64,000 nt of DNA from Carallia brachiata (Eukaryota; Streptophyta; Magnoliopsida; Malpighiales; Rhizophoraceae), in the NCBI GenBank assembly GCA_021464245.1, contig JADCRB010000046.1, positions 2,511,652 through 2,575,651 of the forward strand, in the 5' to 3' direction. Position numbers and translations under genes: made by a program. Within the stretch, counting starts at the first letter, position 1. Every line of letters begins with the position of its first letter. Positions 26,083 through 39,400 of this stretch are shown here, one piece after another. Below the pieces are notes generated by a model that saw only the letters and a program-made list of their open reading frames with translations, was not told where the DNA came from and ran no database searches.

Positions 26083-28528
26083 ATGTCAGCTTATGGCCAT
26101 CAATTGGAGCGAGAGTTCTCTGCTCGAAGCCTTTCAAGTAGAGGAGGATCTGGTAAGGACCACCACCTTTCTTTTTGGTTTTGAACTTTGAGTGTTATGT
26201 GTGTTTTCTGGTTGTGGGCATGCCTATACACAGAACTGTTTGATGATAGCAATCATGGGGTCTAAATTTTTTATGCAAATTCGGTGAATAGGACAGCCAA
26301 ACCGCCCCGTTACTGGATAATAAACTTGCAGTAGCATGTAGATGAATCCAGTATGCAAATTCTTGTTGACGGACCTTTCATATTGTGTAACTTGGGACTT
26401 GAGATAATTGCTTTTTGCGTGGAATTTTTGGAAAATGAATGTTCACTTCTTTCCTTGGTACAGAGATGGGAAGCCGTCATGTGGTAGAGTCAGGGTTCTA
26501 CATGACATCTTTTGCTGCCACAATCTTTATTGCCGGCCTCGTAACTGTTGGAGTTCTATTGATCACCTTGCTGATTGCATTAACAGTAATGCTGCAATCC
26601 TGCGAAAATAGGAGTAAAGGAGTTGTTGAGATCAGTAAAAAGATTGATGGCTATGACTACTGCAGGACTTTTACACTGCATGCAGAGTTGAACAGCTTGG
26701 GATTAGATGCCATCCCTCCAATTTGCAAGATTCTTGCTAATCAGCGCATCACAGAAGGTTTATATGAGAGAGATTTGAGCATCAGTTTGTGGGTAGTTGA
26801 GAGATACTTTGACAGTGTTGTGCCATTAGGTGACCGCCGAGATGTGGTACTGATAGACATCGACGACATTTTTCCATTTAATTCCAACTACACATATTTC
26901 TCTATACGCCGGTAATCCCCTCTCAATCTCGCCGTTTTGCTTGCTTTAATATTTCCTAGGATCTGATCCCAAATCCATAATCGGCTTCCATATCAGATAT
27001 AGAATTTGTTGGCGGTTCCTTAGCCTGTAGAAAGAAGTTGTTTCTTCAAAAATTGCCTGTACAAGTCAGCCCATAGTTTTCTTGAAGTGTGCATCTTTCT
27101 TTCAAATAAAATTGTTGAACAAATAGAAATCTAGTGACTCCAATGCTTTTTATGTCAGGATTCATTCCTGTGAATTTTACAAGTATTGGTATGAGAGCCT
27201 ATAAAATCATCTTTGAAGGTGGAAAACAGTGAAATTTTAGGCTTTCAACCCTTTTCAATTATATTTCAGCTTCGTTATTCCTTGTTATTGCGTCATGAAT
27301 CGTTGAGGAAGTTTGTTTGCTTTAAATTCCTTTTTCATGTCTACATTTTTGCTTTCTTTTTTATTTTTGTGGTTAGAGAATGCAGACGCCATTTCAGATA
27401 TTATATTTTAATGTTTCCTGGTTTTGGTTTACTTCGATACTGTTCTTATTTATTTGCTGATAACATATAGGTTGACATCCATTCTCTTTTCATACAGATT
27501 CAATGAAGATGGCTGTAGTGGTTGTCTCAAAGATGTAATATATTTGAGGCAAATGCTTTATGTAAAATTACTCACAAAACTTCAAGCCAGTGGGTGGTCT
27601 TTGATTCTGATATCAAGAAAACCAGAGAAACAGCGGAAAGCCACCATCGAGCACCTCATATTTGCAGGATTGAGAGATTGGTCCTCTCTCATTATGAGGT
27701 ATTGTTGTTATGTTTGATTTTCTTGATCCAATATAAGTATGGGGCTTCTTCCTGTATTTTCTGTTTAAAATCCAATTAATTGATGACAGTAATCACCAGC
27801 CATTCAAAAGATGATGGTTTGATGTGCTAAAGGCCTTTTAATTTTAGGCATTTCGCCACAATAATTTAGCCGGGACATTCAACAAGTTGCACACTAGGGA
27901 TTTATACCAAAGATGATGGAATCTAAAAATAAGAGATTAATTGATCACCATGGAACTTACAGCTTACAAGGGTAGGAACAGCGTGCGTCAGCCATGATCG
28001 TTCGATACTCTATCAGGGTAGTAAATTCGCTCATCCAGAACTTATGGTAGCTAGTTTATTTTTGCAACATTGTCAGTGATGGGTGATTTCCTGGTTTGCA
28101 TGACTGATGATTCAAAGTGCATGCTAAGCATATACTTTCTTCTAGTTAAGACTTTTTCTGGTGTTATCTGTTTTCATGCCAGGCGATTTCCTCCACATGT
28201 AAGTTTGCTTGCATATTTGCGCGGACAACTGCATAACATAACTTGCTTTTATGCAGTCTGTGTTTTTGGTTTGTACTTATATTCATGATACTCCTGACGT
28301 TTGTTTATTACCTCTTGTAGATCTGAAGATGAAATGGAAATCAGTAGCCGGGAATACCTCGGAAGACGAAGGGCTATACTGCAGAAAGAGGGTTTCCGTA
28401 TCTCGGGTGTAATTAGCAGTCAAATGGATGCTTTAACTGGCCCATTTTTAGGAGAGCGCATTTTTAAGCTTCCAAACCCGTATTACCATTTTGAGACTCG
28501 TGGAGAGAGCACACAAATGCCACACTAG
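26083..28528 (+). CDS. Membrane-anchored HAD-superfamily acid phosphatase-like protein (At2g39920 family)
   Basis: Four exons: 26083-26152, 26464-26911, 27498-27698, 28321-28528, giving 308 aa. The short N-terminus ([19 protein letters not shown]) is followed by one hydrophobic helix at about residues 38-66, so the protein is predicted to be anchored by a single N-terminal segment. The rest matches the plant class IIIB acid-phosphatase fold of the HAD superfamily: DIDDIF (Asp155 and Asp157) is motif I, ILISRK is the motif II Ser, and the [10 protein letters not shown] and [17 protein letters not shown] regions follow. Motif I lacks the usual Thr after the second Asp pair, so catalytic competence is uncertain. 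The substrate is unknown. Its Arabidopsis counterpart lies close to COI1, matching the context here. Confidence 0.88.
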
Positions 28529-31165
28529 ATCATGGTTTTTTGCCTCTGTGTTTCATACTCTCTTGCAGGAAATTCAACTTGCTACATCGAAGTCACAGGG
28601 GTGCTCTTATGTATATAATACTTTTTATCATCAATGATTATCATGGAATTTCCTTGAAATACCTTAGTATCAATTAGCAGATCAAAATTCCTTTCCCGAT
28701 TGTTATCTCCCTGGCCTCCAATGCCTGTTCCCAGTATTTTTTTTCTCGAGCCACCTCGGAAATTCCTGAAAATCATCCTCCCACTGTTGAGTCGTTTATG
28801 ACTGATTGACTCTAAATGGTTCTGTCAAAGTGTTGAAATAGATGGCACAAACATTTTGTGGTCAAGAAGCTGCCTTGGTACTGGGGAAATAAAATATGAA
28901 CAAGAGAGACTATTGTAGGAATCCAGGCCCTAAAATACACTTTATCTTAAAAATATATATGTGCATAAAAGAGATGGATTGTGCATCCTCGCAGTAAGGT
29001 TGTTGTGCGTTCCTAGCTTTACATAATATTTGGACAAAACAAGGCACATAAAGCCCTACAATGGTATAATTCTAATGCAAAGGGGGAGGATTTAGTTGAA
29101 GGCGCGGCAACCATGCAATCCTTGCACTAGCTTCCTTCAGTTAAAAAAAAATGTCCCTATATTCTTTCTTAGGCAATATATCTAATGCAGGCATTCGCAG
29201 ATTACTTCCCCGTTCCACTTCTTCCATCCCATTGAGACACTAGGTGCATTCCCCCACTGCTGTAATTTATCTTGCCATGCTCGGATGATAAGATATAGCA
29301 CTTCTCCGAGTTGTTAAGGCACTCCATTCCACAGCTTCGAATGTCTGAAATGAACCATAGTTTTTTGAACTATTTCTCTGCCCTTTGCATGTAGGTGGGG
29401 TATCTAGAAACTGCAGGTTTTTGAACTGAAATTGTTCAGCTTGTGGATATTTCTATAGCATTTATAACTTGCTGCTGAATTTACAAAACCAAAGAGAATT
29501 AAATTTAAAAATGACTGTCTGAAATGATTCAAAAACCTCCCAGGTTTTTCAGCCAGGGTCAGATCATTCATCATCACCGGCACCAAATGCATTAGTTTCC
29601 GGATCCCATTTCATGCTACTAGCAAAACTCCCTATGATTCTTTAATTGTCTTTTTCTGAAACCTGATCTAGCCTTTTCGTGAAAGGATTCTACAATACTT
29701 AGCCATCCCTCCATTGTGAATTGGGTGCCACACCTATCCCTTTTTAATGTCTGTTTTAGACAACAAATTGATACATATTTTGTGGATTGTAGGCGTCCAG
29801 ATTGCTTTTAGACATCACTCAGCTACAGCTGTTCTGTCAATTAGCACAGGCTGAAACATAACATGTTTGGTTAACTTATAATGTGATTGGATACCTTTTG
29901 CTGGGACAAATTTATACTCGTGTAATACTGTCTCGCCACTCTGGAATGTAGGTTCTGGCATTCTGTTGTTTAAGCTAGGCGCAAGTTATAAAGAATTTAA
30001 GAACTTCCTCAGAACCTGCTGTCACATAGATTATCTGATACATCCCACGTACAAGTCTGATACTGCTTACCAAATAGGTCCTAGCATGACTTAAATAGAA
30101 TCAACATTATTATAACCTGTTTCAGCTTGAGAAAGAACATTGTTTTGTCCTCGACAGTGATAATCTGTTCTGCATGATGTTGGACAAACCAGAATAACGA
30201 GGAGACATTTTCAGTACACGAGGAAGTTAATGCAAGCAGCAAGGTTGAATGTTTCAATTAGAGAAGACTAAACTTTGAAGAAAGGGGAAAAAAAAGAGGA
30301 AGGGATGAACCGTTACGGGAAATAAACTGACTTAACAGGCATGCAACCTTGTTTGTTGAATATTTGTTGCAGTAATCAGTTTGGACTCTGCAGTTCTGGT
30401 ATCAGGGCACTCGGTAAGCCACACTGATTCTTGCTTTTCACATGGTTATGTTTTATACACAATATTGATGGTACAGAAAAACAAGGAAAAGAAAAGGAAT
30501 GGCAAATGGCATGCTGAATGAATGCAGAATAACATGCAGGAGAAAGGAATTGTGAGCTAATTTATAAATTTCTGCAAATGGATTTCCAGGAATTGGGACA
30601 ATACTCCCTAATGGAACCTTGTAAGCTTCCATTTGCAATTGCAATCATGGTTACACCAATCAGCATGTTAAATGCACATGATTTTGCATTCAAATCTTAA
30701 TCGAAGACTAAGCAAATGATATGGGAACATAATGAAAAGAAAAGGATAAACTGAAGCAAACAGACGAGTATTAGTGACCAGAACATCAATTGCATTTACC
30801 ACAGCCTCCAGATATACATTTGGCAAGAAATTCTAGCTAACTATGTATAGAATACCAACAGACAACAACAGCTTACAATTCCCAATGATATCCTAGAAAA
30901 TGCAATGTTCATATTAGGCCTAACCAAAATCAGCAGCATCATGGGTGATTCCTTATCTTTGCATCACCCAGGCCAAAAAGTGTCTAAAGCCAAAAGAAAT
31001 GACCCTACAAATTTTCATCCTCTATGCTATTACAATCTCTGCAGCCATGCTAAAAAAGCCCCCAACTGTCTACCATGAATCATGATCCACCAAAATCCCA
31101 ATTTATCTACAAAAGGTTAAAACGCTAACTGCCAATTTACAATTACCCAGCAAGAAACTGGAAAA
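28529..31165. other. Gene-free stretch of about 2.6 kb
   Basis: Probable 3' UTR of the HAD gene at the start and 3' UTR of the GH17 gene at the end. Base composition is more balanced than in other gaps and no transposon termini were found. A non-coding transcript is possible but not supported. Confidence 0.5.
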
Positions 31166-32299
31166 CTACAAGAAGAGTAGGAAACCAATTACCCACAAGC
31201 AAATGCCCACCAAAAACTCCATTGCAGGACCGATCTTGGCATGACCAGAGAAGTCAATGTCATACTTTTTAGTCATATTCGGGTGCAGAATCCCCCAATT
31301 TCGAACCCCATGCTTCGCTTCCTTATCAACCAATTCATAGATGTAAGCCTCCATCACACCTTCTTTCCTCAACGGCGTACCCAAACCAGACCTCAAATGC
31401 GCAGCCAAGCCTTTGACATACATCTCGGCGTATGCAGGAGTGGCGTCGACCTCGCCGGGATCTCCGCCAGAGCTGGGCCACCCAGTTTCGGCCACGATGA
31501 CCGGAATGCTCTCGTGGCCGGCCACTGCCAAGGAAGTAATGACCGCATCCACCATCATGTCGAAGAGGTTCCGGTACCTGACGCCGGTGACCAAGTCATC
31601 CCTGAAATTGAAAGGATGCTCTTGAAACAGCGCAAACCCTAGGGGAATCTCAGCGTTGATGCGGTACATGTTGTACGGGTAAACATTGACCAAGAAAGAG
31701 GAATTGGTCTCTTCCAGGAAGTGAAGCAAGGGTTTTATTATGAGTTCGCCGAGCGGTTCTTGGAATGTAGCGGAAGACGGCGGAAACGCCGTCGTGATGG
31801 CGTTGACGAAAGAGAAAGTGGTGGAAACGGCGACTTTCTTGATCCCGAGGTCAAGCAGCGCCAGGTGCACGTTCCGTATTGCGGGGAGGAGGAACGGGGA
31901 GACGTCGGAAATGGCGTCGTTTCCGACCGAGATCAGAGAGATCTTGGAGCGAGGGTAGAACGGGAGAACATGGCCGTACAGCCACCGGAGGGCGAGGGAG
32001 CGGTTGGAGGCGAGAGGAGGGAGGAGGGCGTTGGGGATGGAGAGGAAGAGGGAGGTGTTGGTGAAAGAAAAGGAGCGGATTATGTTGGGGTCAGGGTTTG
32101 GGAGGCGGAGAGAGCGGAGGTGGAGAGCGGAGAGGGTCGCGGCGATCCGGTCGGGGGGCGGAGACGGAGATGTGGCGGTGGAAGGGGAGCTGTAGGTGAC
32201 GCCAATGGCGGTGGGTGCGGCGACGGGGAGGGAAGCGCCACCACGGAGGAAAGTGAAGCAGAGCAAGTACAGAGCGAGTAAGGAGAGTGGGGCTTTCAT
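31166..32299 (-). CDS. GH17 glucan endo-1,3-beta-glucosidase-like protein with Asp at the acid/base position
   Basis: Single-exon gene of 377 aa. An N-terminal signal peptide (about 1-23, Leu-rich) and a C-terminal hydrophobic tail (about 358-377) suggest a secreted, GPI-anchored cell-wall or plasma-membrane protein. The GH17 fold is clear: IGVTYS near the mature N-terminus, VNVYPYN at 204-210, and nucleophile Glu271 in VIVAETGWPSSG. The catalytic acid/base motif VGNE is VGND here (Asp128, GAC at 31916-31918), a one-carbon-shorter side chain that would be expected to weaken hydrolysis. GH17 enzymes act on callose and related beta-1,3-glucans. There is no C-terminal X8/CBM43 domain. The coding region is strikingly GC-rich at its 5' end compared with its neighbours. 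A GH17 gene also sits near SBPase in Arabidopsis. Confidence 0.92.
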   Translation of the reverse strand: MKAPLSLLALYLLCFTFLRGGASLPVAAPTAIGVTYSSPSTATSPSPPPDRIAATLSALHLRSLRLPNPDPNIIRSFSFTNTSLFLSIPNALLPPLASNRSLALRWLYGHVLPFYPRSKISLISVGNDAISDVSPFLLPAIRNVHLALLDLGIKKVAVSTTFSFVNAITTAFPPSSATFQEPLGELIIKPLLHFLEETNSSFLVNVYPYNMYRINAEIPLGFALFQEHPFNFRDDLVTGVRYRNLFDMMVDAVITSLAVAGHESIPVIVAETGWPSSGGDPGEVDATPAYAEMYVKGLAAHLRSGLGTPLRKEGVMEAYIYELVDKEAKHGVRNWGILHPNMTKKYDIDFSGHAKIGPAMEFLVGICLWVIGFLLFL

Positions 32300-34818
32300 G
32301 GCTTGTTTGTTTGGTTTCTTTCTCGAGAAACCGACGGATAAAAAAGTTCGTTACGATAATTTCTGCTCTGGATTTTGGGTGAACTTTTCTCGTTTCTTTT
32401 TCCTGTTTGGGAGAGGGTTTTTCAAGAAATGGGGTCCACTCGAGGTGGGCAACGCGTTGATGGCCGTTCGATTAAGGATACGTGAGATCGCTTAATCTTG
32501 GAACTGGCGGGAAATGTTTAATTGAGCGCTGCGCACGCTAGGGGCACATTTGTTTTGAGTACACAATTCAATGAGATCACTCCTCCCTTCTTCCTTTTTC
32601 TTTGTAATAAAGAGTTTGTGCCCTACTGTCTAAGCTATGAAATATTATGGTTATATATTTTGAGATGCATCCATCAGATGGTTACGATATTTTTTATATT
32701 AAGTATAAATTATAAATTTAGTTTCATCATTTAATCAAATTAAAAGATATAAATTTAATTTAACTAACTAGTAACTATTCTTAAGAGGCTAATTTTCTTG
32801 ATATTAACAGAACACATTTTGAATCCTTAAAAGAGGAAAGTCAAAAAAAAGTTAAAATTAAGTGGGTGCTGCAATGAAATGAACCCATCCAATCAGCAGC
32901 ACGATTCATCTCCCGAAAAATGTGCCTCAACCGGATATTCCACCGATCAAATAACAAATCTCTATACTCATTCATGAGATTGGGCTGGGGATGAGAAGAA
33001 CTACTCTCGTGAAAATCATACAAAAAACTACCTAAGAATCAATCTCCAATTTAAACTTATGAAATCTAACGCTGTGATTGGCAAATCAAAAATAAAAAAA
33101 TATAAAAAAAAAAGAAAAGAAAGCACAAAAATCAATGCACTTTCTGCTATTTTAATAAAAATCACACGAAATCAGAGAATTCAATAGTATCGATATCCTC
33201 TCACCTAACTTTTTGAGGCAAAAAATTTCAGAAAAAAAAAAAGAAACGCAAAAGTATCTAAATACTCTCAACCCATCAACTAAGCCATTCAATATTCTCT
33301 CTCGGCATTTCTGTAAAACGTAGACCATGGCATGGAGCTGCTTTTTCTATGAATAACCCTAGCCGTTCTTCATCTTTCTCCCACAAGCTGAACGTATGGG
33401 AAAGAAATGGGATTATTTGGCAGCACATCTGAGATACTAGTTATTCAAAGTGTTTCCCGCTAAAAAAAAAAATTGTAGTAATCTATCAATAAATTGGCAT
33501 AAAATTGTTTGCTTCGGAATTGCTATAATAACTACAATTACACAAATTAACTGCAAAAAGATGGGTACAGTCCAAAAAACTTGGTCAGGAAATTCATTGT
33601 AGTAACATTGACGTTAGAATCAATAAACTTGGCACATACATTTGGTTTTTAAAAAGTATTACTATTAAAGGGTATGTTGGTTATTTTACGTTCAATATAT
33701 ATCATTTTACTTTCTATTCATTTTCTTTCTCTTATTTTTTCATCTATCCAAACAATTGATTCATTTCTTTTTCTTTCTCATAAATTTCTTTTCTAATTAT
33801 TTTCTTCTTAACTAAATTCTTACTATTCAATCACAGTATAAAAGTCCAAACACAATTAAAGTCATGAAGCATAGCCCATTATTTCGCCGCTACAGCTGAG
33901 GCAACACCCACGTTACACACAAATTCCCCTGTCCATTCATCTTGGTAGTCCCTCAAGCGACCCCTGGGCCTAATTTCATTATTCGATCATGTCAAGATTC
34001 AATTTTAAAATCTCTCACTTAAAAATGGGCTTTTTAAACGAGCTAGACAGCAGAAGCTATCTCTTCTTTTTCTTTTTGGTTTTGATCTAATGGAAGGCCA
34101 TCGGTCGAATCCAAGTTCCAATTTGTTTCTATATTTCAATTTAACATTTCTTGGATCTGACCTAACTGCAGGCTGCCAAGCATGTGAAGGCCTAAATATT
34201 AGGCCCAGGCCACGATTGGATGTCCAGTGTGCAACCATTTCCATTTTCACCTCTCTGTGTACGTGTGTCATTTACCACATTGCACCTCGCATTGCCTCCG
34301 TTCCTTGTTCAGTGCTGTACCTAGCAACTTTGTAGGCAAAATTCAATTTGGTCTCATATTTGGCATGGCAATGGCAGCATTCATTGACAAGATTCGAAAT
34401 CCAAAATCAAAATTGAAGGTTTCCAATAACGAATTAATAATAGCTACGAATTGATGTAAGTTTTGTTTTCAATGGACTGATTAAGCAAGTGAAAGATAAT
34501 TTTTTATTTTAAATATCGGTGTGCATAATTTATGGTAATTTTCTTGAACTATATTTATGCTGTTCATTATATCTATTTGAGTTTTACTATACAGTTTAAT
34601 ATTAAATAATAATAAAGTAATTATATAATTTATTTAATAATATTTAATAATTTTTTTAATTCAATTATCTAACTATTTATATTTTTTCATCACTATTTTT
34701 TTTACCATTTAAATATTATTACTTAATATTTTCCATTTATTTTATGTTTTTATCCAATCATTCTCACTCAACTTCTTTGTCCGTAAGTTATTCCAAATCC
34801 GCGCCTACTTTAGTCTCC
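32300..34818. other. Intergenic region upstream of the GH17 gene
   Basis: GH17 promoter side, then AT-rich DNA without a recognisable gene. A stretch starting GGGTATGTTGGTTATTTTAC near 33670 resembles MITE ends but no partner terminus was identified. Confidence 0.45.
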
Positions 34819-34865
34819 ATGAAAGTGCCATCTTTTTTTTTTTTTTTTGACAGAATGAAAGTGCC
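34819..34865 (-). mobile_element. Minimal LINE-type retroposon tail with 11-bp target duplication
   Basis: ATGAAAGTGCC at 34819-34829 is repeated exactly at 34855-34865. Between them are only about 25 bases: a poly-T run ending GACAGA, which on the opposite strand reads TCTGTC followed by poly(A). This resembles the 3' end of the LINE at 9899-10882 (TTCTGTT then poly(A)). It looks like an insertion truncated almost to its tail. Confidence 0.7.
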
Positions 34866-34914
34866 GTGTATAAATAATTAAATATAATAATTTTCAAGTA
34901 GATATAGTCAAAGT

Positions 34915-35430
34915 AAGGAATGACCTATCCATTTTATAAATTTTAAAATTTTATAATATTTTATATATAAGTCTTAAATTTTTTTAAAATTTTATTTAAA
35001 TTTTAAATCTTTTAATATCGTACCAAATTAGTCTATTTGTTAACAAAAAGTGGTCAATCTATTAAATAATAATTTTGACCTTACAAAAAATTATTTGAAA
35101 AAATGTTGAATACACTAATTAAAATTTTTTTCATCAAAAATATGTATTTTGTATATTTTATTCGTATATTTATTGATTAAAAAAATATTTTATGTACATA
35201 TTTATTAATAAAAACATATTAAAAAATATTTAATTCATTTATTTGACTTTTTTGAATAATTTTCATTAATTTAAATTTATTTATTAATAGATTGATCGTT
35301 TTTCATAAATAAAATGATTGATTTAGTAAAAAAATCAAAATATTTAAAATTCAAATGAAATGTTAAAAAAGTTTAGAACTTATATAAAAAAAATAAAAAA
35401 TTTATGATCAAAAAATTATATATCTCAGTA
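34915..35430. mobile_element. Foldback MITE, copy 2
   Basis: Same family as 6589-7080: it shares CAAAAAGTGGTCAATC (35044-35059; also 6705-6720), TTAATAGATTGATC in the right arm, and long inverted arms meeting near 35165. The arms have diverged more than in copy 1. It has no coding capacity. Confidence 0.75.
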
Positions 35431-35821
35431 AGAAATGCAGTCGACTCTTACCTCTCTCTAAAAAAAATATCCCGAAATGTGAATTTAAGGACTTCACCTC
35501 TTAAGAAACACACCCCCTTGCGGTGTTTTTAAATTCGCTAACTTTCTCTCGACTAACACTCGATAAGTTAACCAACCACCATTTCTATGTTAAACAAATT
35601 TCTCGTCCTCAATTTACTGTTGTTTTTAACAGCGTATCAAATATGCGAGATGCTTTACTATCTTTTATCGGTATCATGTTTTTCAAGCAATACATCACCC
35701 TTTTGTCCACCAAAACCACAAATGTTTGCCTTTAAAAAACTAAAAAAAAAGTTTGTAGGAGTAACGACCAAATTCTAAACTGAAACTAAGAATTTGTTAC
35801 AAGTTTCAACCAATCTACAAT

Positions 35822-36426
35822 TAAGGGTGTTAATAATTCAGTTAACTGAACTGAATCACTATAATTATTCTTGAATTGAAATTTTCGATTATGTAAAATT
35901 GAAAACTGTTATTGAACTGAAATTTTGGTTAACTGAAGTTCGGTTAACCAAAAATTTCAGTTCAATTTTAGTTAACTCGATTTAATAGTCAAAAAATTTC
36001 AAATTATAAATATAAATGTAAACAAATATTTTTGATATATATTTTTTTAAAAAAGTATAACTATCATTATATCTAAAAATAAATAAATGATTATTTGTAA
36101 TATAATAATATTTTGTTAATATTTATTTATTTATTTATAGTTATTGTATTAGTAATATCTTCTCTTATTATATATATACATACATGTGTGTCTCTGTGTG
36201 TGTTGTGTTAATGTGTGTGTCCATATATATATATATAATAACATTTTGGTTCGATTAGGTTAATTACAGTTTTTTAATATTAAAAATTAAAATTGAATTG
36301 AAAATTTTGATTTTATTTTGTTTGGTTAATGGATTAAAAAATTAGTTTAATTAACTGAAAATTCAGTTTAGTTCAATTCAATTTTCTCCATTAATTAAAA
36401 ATTTTAATTTTTTTTGCACATCTTTA
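35822..36426. mobile_element. hAT-type MITE, 605 bp, with 8-bp target duplication
   Basis: Flanked by TCTACAAT (35814-35821) and GCTACAAT (36427-36434), seven of eight bases matching. The ends, TAAGGGTGTTAAT and the reverse complement of TTTGCACATCTTTA, form imperfect inverted termini of the common plant TAAGGGTGTGCA type. The interior is rich in GGTTAACTGAA-like motifs in both orientations and includes a TG/TA microsatellite near 36170-36240. Confidence 0.75.
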
Positions 36427-36434
36427 GCTACAAT

Positions 36435-39400
36435 GCCTCTCCGAGTGGCAAACAACTCCCCGCTCCCCACCCTTCCTCGTCGCTCTTTCCCCCACATTGC
36501 GTTGAAGATAACAATACGCCTGTGTTTTTCTTTTATTTTTCACATCATCCTGTTCCTATTTTTCTCTCTTAACTCCGGAATTTTTTTTTTTTTTTGCTTT
36601 CTATGGATCAAACCATAGATTGGATTTCATGCACAAAATTTAGAAAGATTTTGATTTACCAGATCAAACCAATCTGCCCTAATAATTACTCTACATCATT
36701 ATCGAATATGTCTTTCATAAGGTGTTACCTAACTCCAATTATGGTATTTACTTTTTCCATGTACAAATTTTCACATTTTTCTGCGGAAAAAAAATATATT
36801 ACAGTTTCATGAGAGAACGGAATAGGAAATACCGTCCAAATTTAAGTCAAATTATTTCTAACGTTTCGACTTTGCTTTTCATTTTTCAAGATCGGATCAT
36901 TGAGCAAAAGGCACGAATTCAATCCACCAAGGCATCCAATGGTGAATTGAAAATCCATATGTTGTGATGATTTACATTCCACTTTTTTTTTTGTTAATTA
37001 ATTTGATTCTTGTGGATTAAAACTCACATTTTGTGGATACATTTGGGAGACGTGGGGTTTGAAATTCCAATTTCTAAAAGTTTTGTTAGTGTGATTGACC
37101 AAAATGAGTATGGTGCATTTCCTCTTTTCTTGTCCTTGTATACGCCCTTTTCTCCCTTTATTTTTTAACATCTGCTTTTCTTGATTTGTTAATCAATTCG
37201 CAGGCAAAAGTTGGCCCAAAGTAATGGAGCATGGCACAGTAGCAAACCGGACAAAATCACCTTTCGGGCTTTCGGGTAATAAAGGTTCGTCTTCTTCCTT
37301 AATTGTCGTGGGTTTCAAGTGCCCTGTCCAGAAACGTGACTCTGTCGCGTGCAGAGCAACTCATTTCCCCCGTTACAAATACTTCTTGTACGAGCAACCG
37401 TGTGCTTACAGTAAACATATAGTAATTTAAATGTGAATTATAAAATATGTATTAAATTTAAAAAATATTATTAAATTATTAAATAATACTAAATTAATTA
37501 TATAATATTAAACGTGTGTTGTTCTTCTGGTTAATCCTCACCTTGTGAAATTCACAAATATTGGAATATTTTTTTTCAAAAAACATAGAGAGACAAAAAA
37601 AAAATGACGGAAAAAACCAACTAAAAAAATTGAAAAGATAATTAACCGGTTAAATTATATAACCATACAATGACTCTTCAAACTTAGAACATTCATAGGG
37701 GCTTACTTATTGCTTTCCCCTTTTTTTCTCCAATCGGTGCACAGAAAGCAAAGGGCAAAAATATGATTTTTTTTTTTAAAACGTGAAAAACATTATTATT
37801 ATGCCGTTATAATCACCGTTCGTGTCTAGGCGTTGAGGTGAGGTCTTAATTTAACCACATATAAGTACTAGCCAGCACGTTCTGACGTATGAGTACTTGG
37901 GGTAGGCTCCTTGGTTGCCCTGCTATTTAAGTTATTTTGCAGTGAAATCGTGTTTTATGAGATGGGAAAAGCTATTTAACTTAAAGTTTATTCACAACAC
38001 AAGAACGAAGTAATTAATTAAGTTTTTTTTTTCCCTTTGTAATAACAAATCAAAATTGATGAGAAACATCCTTTTTTTTTTTAATCTCCCTAACCTAACC
38101 CCACATAATAGTTTTTTTCTGAGATTTGATTTTATGGTATGGTTACGTACAATTGCACTTAATTGTAGAATGCAATGTTTCGTTCAAATTTAAATACTTA
38201 GAGTTAATGCATGATTAAATTTATTAGATTTAATAGTTTCTCAACGTAGTATGAGAGCTTTGATGATTGAGAGGTTTTTTTTTATTTAAACTATACCACT
38301 CTTATATTTAATTATAAATTTTTATGAGTATATTGAGTTTAACTTCATTTATACTATCAAACTAACAAATTTTTAAGCGAAGAAATATGTTAGACTTTAA
38401 TATATAATAGATTTTTGAACTTCAACTAATAGTTTGAATTTGTAGGTAAGAATGATTTCGTGAAAAAAAAGTATAAAATATAGATTTCAAATTATTGCTC
38501 AATTTTCATAAAAAATTAAAATATTAATTCTAACTATTTAATAGAGTGTATAGAATATTTCTCTCGCTACATAAATACCAGATTAATTCTAACATAAAAA
38601 AATTCTAAATGAAAGAGGGTCATTATATAGTAATTTGAATTTTTGATGACTAAATTAAAAAAATAATAAAATTATTAATATTATTAAATAAATTATATAA
38701 ATTATATGATTATTATAATATTAACAGTAATTTAATATAGTGGAGCGCATAAATAGAATGAAAAAGATGAGAACATTGATTGAAAAATAGAGAAAAGTGT
38801 CAATAATAGAATAATTAAAAATAATTTTTCAATAATACTAAATTTTTTTAATAAAAAATAATATTATAATTTTTTATACTATATTTTATTAAATTTATTA
38901 TAAAAATAATTAAAATTATTATATTATTTACATTTCTTTTACCCACCTGTCCGCGCAACTGCGCCCATAAATAAATACAGTAAATTTTGGACAGCAACCA
39001 AGGAAAAAAAAAAGGAAAACTGCGTAATTGAGTTCGTTGCTCGAACCAGACAAACGCTTAGTAAAAAAGCGTTGTCGGTGGACCCCAACTCCCTCCGTTA
39101 CAGCAAAACACAGCACCAGATATTTGCCCTCTTTCGTCTTCCACTTCGGGCAAAACGCGCCTAATGCGCCCGCTCCTCTGCGTCCCTTTTCTTTGTTATA
39201 TACATTCTAAAATTCGCATTTTAGCCTCCAACACTTAGAGTGGTTTTTCATTTCATTGCCTTGTTGTTCGATCGTTCGCTTCCTTTTTTGACTTTCAGAT
39301 CGAAGAGTTTTCATGTCTCAAACTGCAATCTAATCGAAGGTACGCCAGGCCACGCCCTGCATCTTTCTTCAATCTTTCATCTCTTTTGTAGCCAGATCTT

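Noticed and set aside
31721..32281. A 186-codon open frame on the plus strand rich in Gly, Glu and Arg
   Set aside because: It is antisense to the GC-rich 5' half of the GH17 gene, has low-complexity composition and no family resemblance; the minus-strand protein is clearly the real one.
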